A stretch of 25,753 nt of DNA from Clostridia bacterium (GTDB lineage: Bacteria; Bacillota_A; Clostridia; Christensenellales; Aristaeellaceae). The translations under genes were made by a program, and so were the position numbers. Each line of letters begins with the position of its first letter. The first letter of the stretch is position 1. The DNA lies in assembly GCA_017525805.1 (NCBI GenBank), contig JAFXSH010000011.1:1-25753 (forward strand), read 5' to 3'. Shown here piece after piece: positions 22,091 to 25,753 of the stretch. Under the pieces are notes generated by a model. It was given only the letters and a program-made list of their open reading frames with translations. It was not told the DNA's origin and made no database searches.

Positions 22091-23029
22091 TTACCACAGA
22101 CTGGATTCGCTGTACCTGCGACTGAAATAGTTTGCCATGATCACCATGGAAAACCCGATCACGCTCTGGAACATGCCCACAGCGGTGGCATAGCTGTATT
22201 CCCCGCCGCGCAGGCCCCTGCGGTACACATAGGTGCCGATCACGTCGCTGGTTTCCAAATTGGCGTTATTTTGCAGCAGCATAATGGTTTCATACCCGGC
22301 GTCCATGATGTGGCCCAGCCGCATGATGATCAGCACCACAATGGTGCTGGCGATGCCGGGCAGCGTGATATGCCACATCCGGCGCATATATCCGCCGCCG
22401 TCGATCATGCAGGCCTCATACAGCTCCGCGTTGATGCCGCTGATGGCGGCCAGAAAAATGATGGAATTCCAGCCGATGTTTTTCCACAGATTCATGATGG
22501 TGTAAATCGTGCGGAAGGAGCCAGCCTGCGTCATAAAGTATTGCCTTTCCCCGCCCAGCGAGGCAATGATATGATTGATGATGCCGCTGGAGGGAGAAAG
22601 GAACTGCACCACCATGCTGGCGATGACCACGGAGGAAATAAAATAGGGAAGATAAGTAATGGTCTGGGCGACTTTTTTGAAGCGTTTGTTCTGCACCTCG
22701 TTCAGCAGCAGCGCCAACATGATGGAAGCCGGAAAGTTGAACACCAGATCGTACAGATTGATCAAAAGGGTGTTGCGCACCAGCCGCCACAAATAAATGG
22801 AATGAAAAAATTGGTTAAAATATTTGAATCCCACCCACGGGCTTCTGTCAAAGCCTAAAAAAGCGTTATAATCCTTAAACGCGATCACCAGTCCCCCCAT
22901 GGGGGCGTAGCGGAAAATCACATAATACAAAAAGACAGGAAGAAACATGAGATACAGGTTTCTCGCGGCCCATATCCTGCGGAATAAAAGCACACGCTGT
23001 TTTAAACGCATACCCCGTTTATTTTGCAT
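22091..23029 (-). CDS. LplB/UgpA-type sugar ABC permease, cassette 1
   Basis: This 312-residue membrane protein has six hydrophobic segments. RYAPMGGLVIAFKDYNAFLGF, the EAA loop LYEACMIDGGGYMRRMWHITLPGI, and YSYATAVGMFQSVIGFSMVIMANY identify the LplB type. The start at 23029 is preferred because GGGGGTGA, which can pair fully with the anti-Shine-Dalgarno if one G-U is allowed, lies eight bases upstream (from the last G). An ATG seven codons earlier (23050) has no ribosome site. The gene starts about 90 bases after the regulator gene ends, probably in the same transcript. Confidence 0.9.
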   Translation of the reverse strand: MQNKRGMRLKQRVLLFRRIWAARNLYLMFLPVFLYYVIFRYAPMGGLVIAFKDYNAFLGFDRSPWVGFKYFNQFFHSIYLWRLVRNTLLINLYDLVFNFPASIMLALLLNEVQNKRFKKVAQTITYLPYFISSVVIASMVVQFLSPSSGIINHIIASLGGERQYFMTQAGSFRTIYTIMNLWKNIGWNSIIFLAAISGINAELYEACMIDGGGYMRRMWHITLPGIASTIVVLIIMRLGHIMDAGYETIMLLQNNANLETSDVIGTYVYRRGLRGGEYSYATAVGMFQSVIGFSMVIMANYFSRRYSESSLW

Positions 23030-23120
23030 CCGTTTCACCCCCACCGCCATGATAACACGAACGCGCGCGTTTTTCTATGGATCATTCCATGAATCGATTT
23101 TCCAATTCGATGAAAAGGCA

Positions 23121-25397
23121 TCATCCATTCCGCGAATGGATCGACGAATTTGCTATTCTGAACTGTCCCGGCGTGATTCCCTCCGTTTTTTTGAAGGTGC
23201 GGATCAGCGTATTCTGGTTTTCAATGCCCACCATCTGCCCGATTTCCCGCAGGGTCAGATCGGTGGTCAGGAGCAGCCGCTTTGCTTCCGCGATCCGGGT
23301 ATCCGTCAGGTATTTGAGGAAGCTGGTTCCAGCCACCCGCCTGAACAGCAGGCCGATGTAGCTGGGGGACATGGAAAGCGCTTCGCTGACCGTTTCCAGG
23401 GAAATATCGCGGCAGTATTCATCCTGAATATATTTTGTCAGTTTTGCGTACTGTTTCTCTTCCTGCGACGAAGCATCGGCGTTTAAGCAGTCCATCACCG
23501 AAAAAAGCACCTGGCACAGCCTTTCCTCCATATGCTGGTCCATGAGCATATCATCCGCCTGGAATCCCGCCTGCTCCAAAAATCCCGCGAATTGATCTTC
23601 CGCGCCCGCCTGGCAGGCGACGCGCCGGGCGGTGAACAGAAGAGCCCGCACCGTGCTGGAACGGGGTATGGAGGTTCCCGTATCCGAAGCGCAGAACGCG
23701 TGCAGCGTGGCGGCCGCCTCGTCTTTCCTGCCGCTGAGCATTTGATTGATCAGCTTTTGTTCCGCGTTCAGCGTATATTCCATATCCGGCACATCCGGGA
23801 TTTCTTCCGCCAAACACAGGGCGTTGTCGCCCATCCCGTTTCCGCTGTTGAGCGCCGACATGGCGTCCACCAGCGAATCGGAAGCCCGCTGCATGCCGTA
23901 TGCCCTGCCGACGCCGATGACGCAGGGGATGTCCCGGAAGATTTCCTGGCGGACCTGGTTCAGGAAAGCGTAAATGGTTTCGGGGGAGGGGTGCCCGGAA
24001 TCGAGATTGAACAGCACCAGCAGCCGTCCGTCCATCCGCTGGGCGCAAAAGACGCGCATGGAGCCCATGTCGTTTTCCGCCGCCAGCGTTTCGATCTGAT
24101 CGGCGGCGCGGACGCCCGCCGCTTTCTCCATGTGCTCCAGCGCCCGGGGGTTGATTTCCATCACGGCGATCTGGATCCGATCGTAGGGAAAGCTCACTTG
24201 CACCTTGGCCAGGGCCTGGGCGGCGTCGCCGCGCAAGCGTCCCTCCATCCAGTCGCTGAGGAGACGGTTTTTCAAAAGGCGGTTGATTTCCTGATTGCTC
24301 AGGGAGAGCGCGTGGTTTTCATCGGAAATCAAATGAATCGCGTCGTCCAGCAGTTTGTATTCGTTGGCTTTTCCTCCGTCGGGAAGGCCGATGCGCAGAT
24401 CCTTCACGCTCTCCAGCAGTCTTTCCAAGGGCGTATACAGGCGTTTGCTGACCAGAATGGAACCGATCAGGCCGCCCGCCATGCAAAGGCCCATCACGAG
24501 CGTCACGATCCTGCGCAGACGCACGGTAGGCCGGAGCAGATCGCGGTAGGGAACGATGGCCATACAGGTAAGCCCGGCTGACGCCGTTTCCTTTGCCAGC
24601 ACGCCGTATTCCTCGCCATGGACGCTGATTTGGTTCTGGGGAGAGGACATATAGAGGCGGCAGACCGCGCTGTACAGATCATCCGCATGGGAAATCACAG
24701 GGGTCCCCGACCGGTCGCACAGCAAAAGGACGCCGTTTTCGCTTTCAGGAAGGCAGGACAGCAAATTTTCCTCCGGCAGATGGAAAAAGGCGTAGCTTTT
24801 CCCCAGCGTGCTGTTCAAAGGAAGACTGCTGATAAAAACCAGCACGTGGTCGTTGCTGATGATCCGTGAAATGGTGGCTTTCCCCACAAAATCGCACAGG
24901 GCGATATGATTGGTCTGCCCCCGGATCTCAAGAACATCCGAAAGCGACAGCCCGTCGATCCGGCTGAAATAATCGTCCGACGGGTAGCTGCTTTCGGCTG
25001 TGATCACCATGTCGAGCCCTTCCGAATAAAAACCGATATCGCTGAGCGTGCTGCTGAAACCCTTCATTTTTTGCAGCAAGTCAATGATGTCTTTTTTCAT
25101 CAGAATATTTTTTGGCGTTTGTTCCTTCAAATGCAGATACATTTCCACGCCGCTGTGGTTGCTCAGCTGCCAGGTAAAGGAGCGCATCTGTTCGATTTGC
25201 TGGTTCAGCGACATACACGCGCTGTCCAGCAGGGAAGCATGCTGCTCCCACGCGTCCCGGATGACCTGTTCGGAAACCTGCGTGTAAATGATCCAGCCTG
25301 TCGCCAAAGTGGTTACGATCGTAAAAATCAGCAAAAGAAGCGTCATCTGCACTTGCACTCTATAGCGAGGCAGCCACCGTTTCTGATCTCGTTTCAT
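23121..25397 (-). CDS. membrane-bound AraC-family regulator of sugar uptake
   Basis: The 758-residue product has a basic N-terminus, TM1 at about 17-38, a 250-residue extracellular sensor, TM2 at about 297-317, and a HAMP-like linker SKRLYTPLERLLESVKDLR. A cytosolic middle region follows, then a C-terminal AraC DNA-binding domain (about 655-748: DISLETVSEALSMSPSYIGL and LTLREIGQMVGIENQNTLIRTFKK). This layout matches the YesS-like regulators next to LplB/YtcP importers in Paenibacillus and relatives, which sense extracellular saccharides or a loaded binding protein. The start at 25397 has GGGAGG five bases upstream; the longer frame does not. It lies directly upstream of cassette 1. Confidence 0.9.
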   Translation of the reverse strand: MKRDQKRWLPRYRVQVQMTLLLLIFTIVTTLATGWIIYTQVSEQVIRDAWEQHASLLDSACMSLNQQIEQMRSFTWQLSNHSGVEMYLHLKEQTPKNILMKKDIIDLLQKMKGFSSTLSDIGFYSEGLDMVITAESSYPSDDYFSRIDGLSLSDVLEIRGQTNHIALCDFVGKATISRIISNDHVLVFISSLPLNSTLGKSYAFFHLPEENLLSCLPESENGVLLLCDRSGTPVISHADDLYSAVCRLYMSSPQNQISVHGEEYGVLAKETASAGLTCMAIVPYRDLLRPTVRLRRIVTLVMGLCMAGGLIGSILVSKRLYTPLERLLESVKDLRIGLPDGGKANEYKLLDDAIHLISDENHALSLSNQEINRLLKNRLLSDWMEGRLRGDAAQALAKVQVSFPYDRIQIAVMEINPRALEHMEKAAGVRAADQIETLAAENDMGSMRVFCAQRMDGRLLVLFNLDSGHPSPETIYAFLNQVRQEIFRDIPCVIGVGRAYGMQRASDSLVDAMSALNSGNGMGDNALCLAEEIPDVPDMEYTLNAEQKLINQMLSGRKDEAAATLHAFCASDTGTSIPRSSTVRALLFTARRVACQAGAEDQFAGFLEQAGFQADDMLMDQHMEERLCQVLFSVMDCLNADASSQEEKQYAKLTKYIQDEYCRDISLETVSEALSMSPSYIGLLFRRVAGTSFLKYLTDTRIAEAKRLLLTTDLTLREIGQMVGIENQNTLIRTFKKTEGITPGQFRIANSSIHSRNG

Positions 25398-25484
25398 TTG
25401 AGCCTCCCAGGGGAAAAAGGCAAATCCTGTATCATTCAAACCGTATAATCCTGTCGGTTCAGTCGCTGACGACGGAATACTTGG

Positions 25485-25513
25485 ATTATAGCATAAAAAC
25501 AGCGTTTTGTCAT
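25485..25513 (-). promoter_or_regulatory. promoter of the regulator gene
   Basis: On the minus strand ATGACA (25513-25508) and TATAAT (25490-25485) are 17 bases apart. The leader before the regulator start is about 80 bases. Confidence 0.7.
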
Positions 25514-25553
25514 TCCTTTTCTCACGAAACGGAGGGGACTGAAAGTTGCAAGT

Positions 25554-25753
25554 TTAAATGACGCAGGCATCTGAGAGAATGGAAGCAAGTTCAGATTGCT
25601 CAAAAGCAGAAGCATAATCCGGGGCTTGCTCAGCATGGAACAAGTCATTGCGGGCGAAAAAATCCCGCAGCGCCTCTTTTTCGTCCTCCATCACCGCCAT
25701 TGCTCCCGAAAATGTTGGCTGGGTAAATTCCTGTGTCCCCTGAATCAACAGGA
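25554..25753 (-). CDS. unidentified protein, C-terminal fragment
   Basis: The frame is open from the end of the window to a TAA at 25554, about 66 residues. The end is acidic and helical in character (AVMEDEKEALRDFFARNDLFHAEQ, then SAFEQSELASILSD). I do not recognise it. The upstream part lies outside the window, so a true start is not seen. It is on the same strand as the regulator but separated from it by the promoter at 25485. Confidence 0.5.
   Translation of the reverse strand, partial: LLIQGTQEFTQPTFSGAMAVMEDEKEALRDFFARNDLFHAEQAPDYASAFEQSELASILSDACVI

Overview
The window looks like a chromosomal segment of a moderately GC-rich member of the Bacillota, probably an uncultured gut or rumen Clostridia (Christensenellales-like is a guess). 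The grounds are strong Shine-Dalgarno sites (GGAGG, GGGGGTGA), a T-box leader, CpsC/CpsD-type proteins, an LCP protein, LplB/YtcP-type sugar importers and a Paenibacillus-style membrane AraC regulator. No rRNA, tRNA, CRISPR array, transposase or phage gene was seen.

Layout. 1-1722: the 3' end of a GGGtGRT-family gene and its terminator, a palindromic purine-rich repeat, then a translationally coupled pair (C_GCAxxG_C_C redox protein and Dabb-domain protein). 1849-5394: a cell-surface polysaccharide control module with a good promoter, an LCP protein, a small secreted protein, and a CpsC-like chain-length regulator overlapping a CpsD-like tyrosine kinase. No glycosyltransferases are present. 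5437-7022: a YgjV-like membrane protein and an SRAP (YedK/HMCES-type) DNA-protein crosslink protein. 7062-10534, minus strand: a type 2 isoleucyl-tRNA synthetase behind a complete T-box leader with an ATC specifier. 10580-11766: a secreted protein with a C-terminal SH3 domain.

11875-14935, plus strand: a TrpX-like ABC importer (binding protein, permease, ATPase) behind a 280-base leader. The leader has a strong promoter, a 55-codon ORF with an ideal ribosome site, and two intrinsic terminators in series ahead of the first transporter gene. It resembles an attenuation leader of no class I recognise and is the best candidate for something undescribed.

14945-25397, minus strand: a large carbohydrate-uptake locus. 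In transcription order it has a membrane-bound AraC regulator, cassette 1 (LplB-like permease, YtcP-like permease, large binding protein), an intergenic island of several perfect palindromes, cassette 2 (same three genes) and a PHP-family hydrolase. No ATPase is encoded for these importers, so a shared MsmX-type ATPase is expected elsewhere. The window ends in the 3' part of an unidentified minus-strand gene.

Several start codons were moved inward from the longest open frame because a clear Shine-Dalgarno sequence and, for secreted proteins, a signal peptide begin there. Functions are family-level assignments made by reading the sequence; no database search was run.
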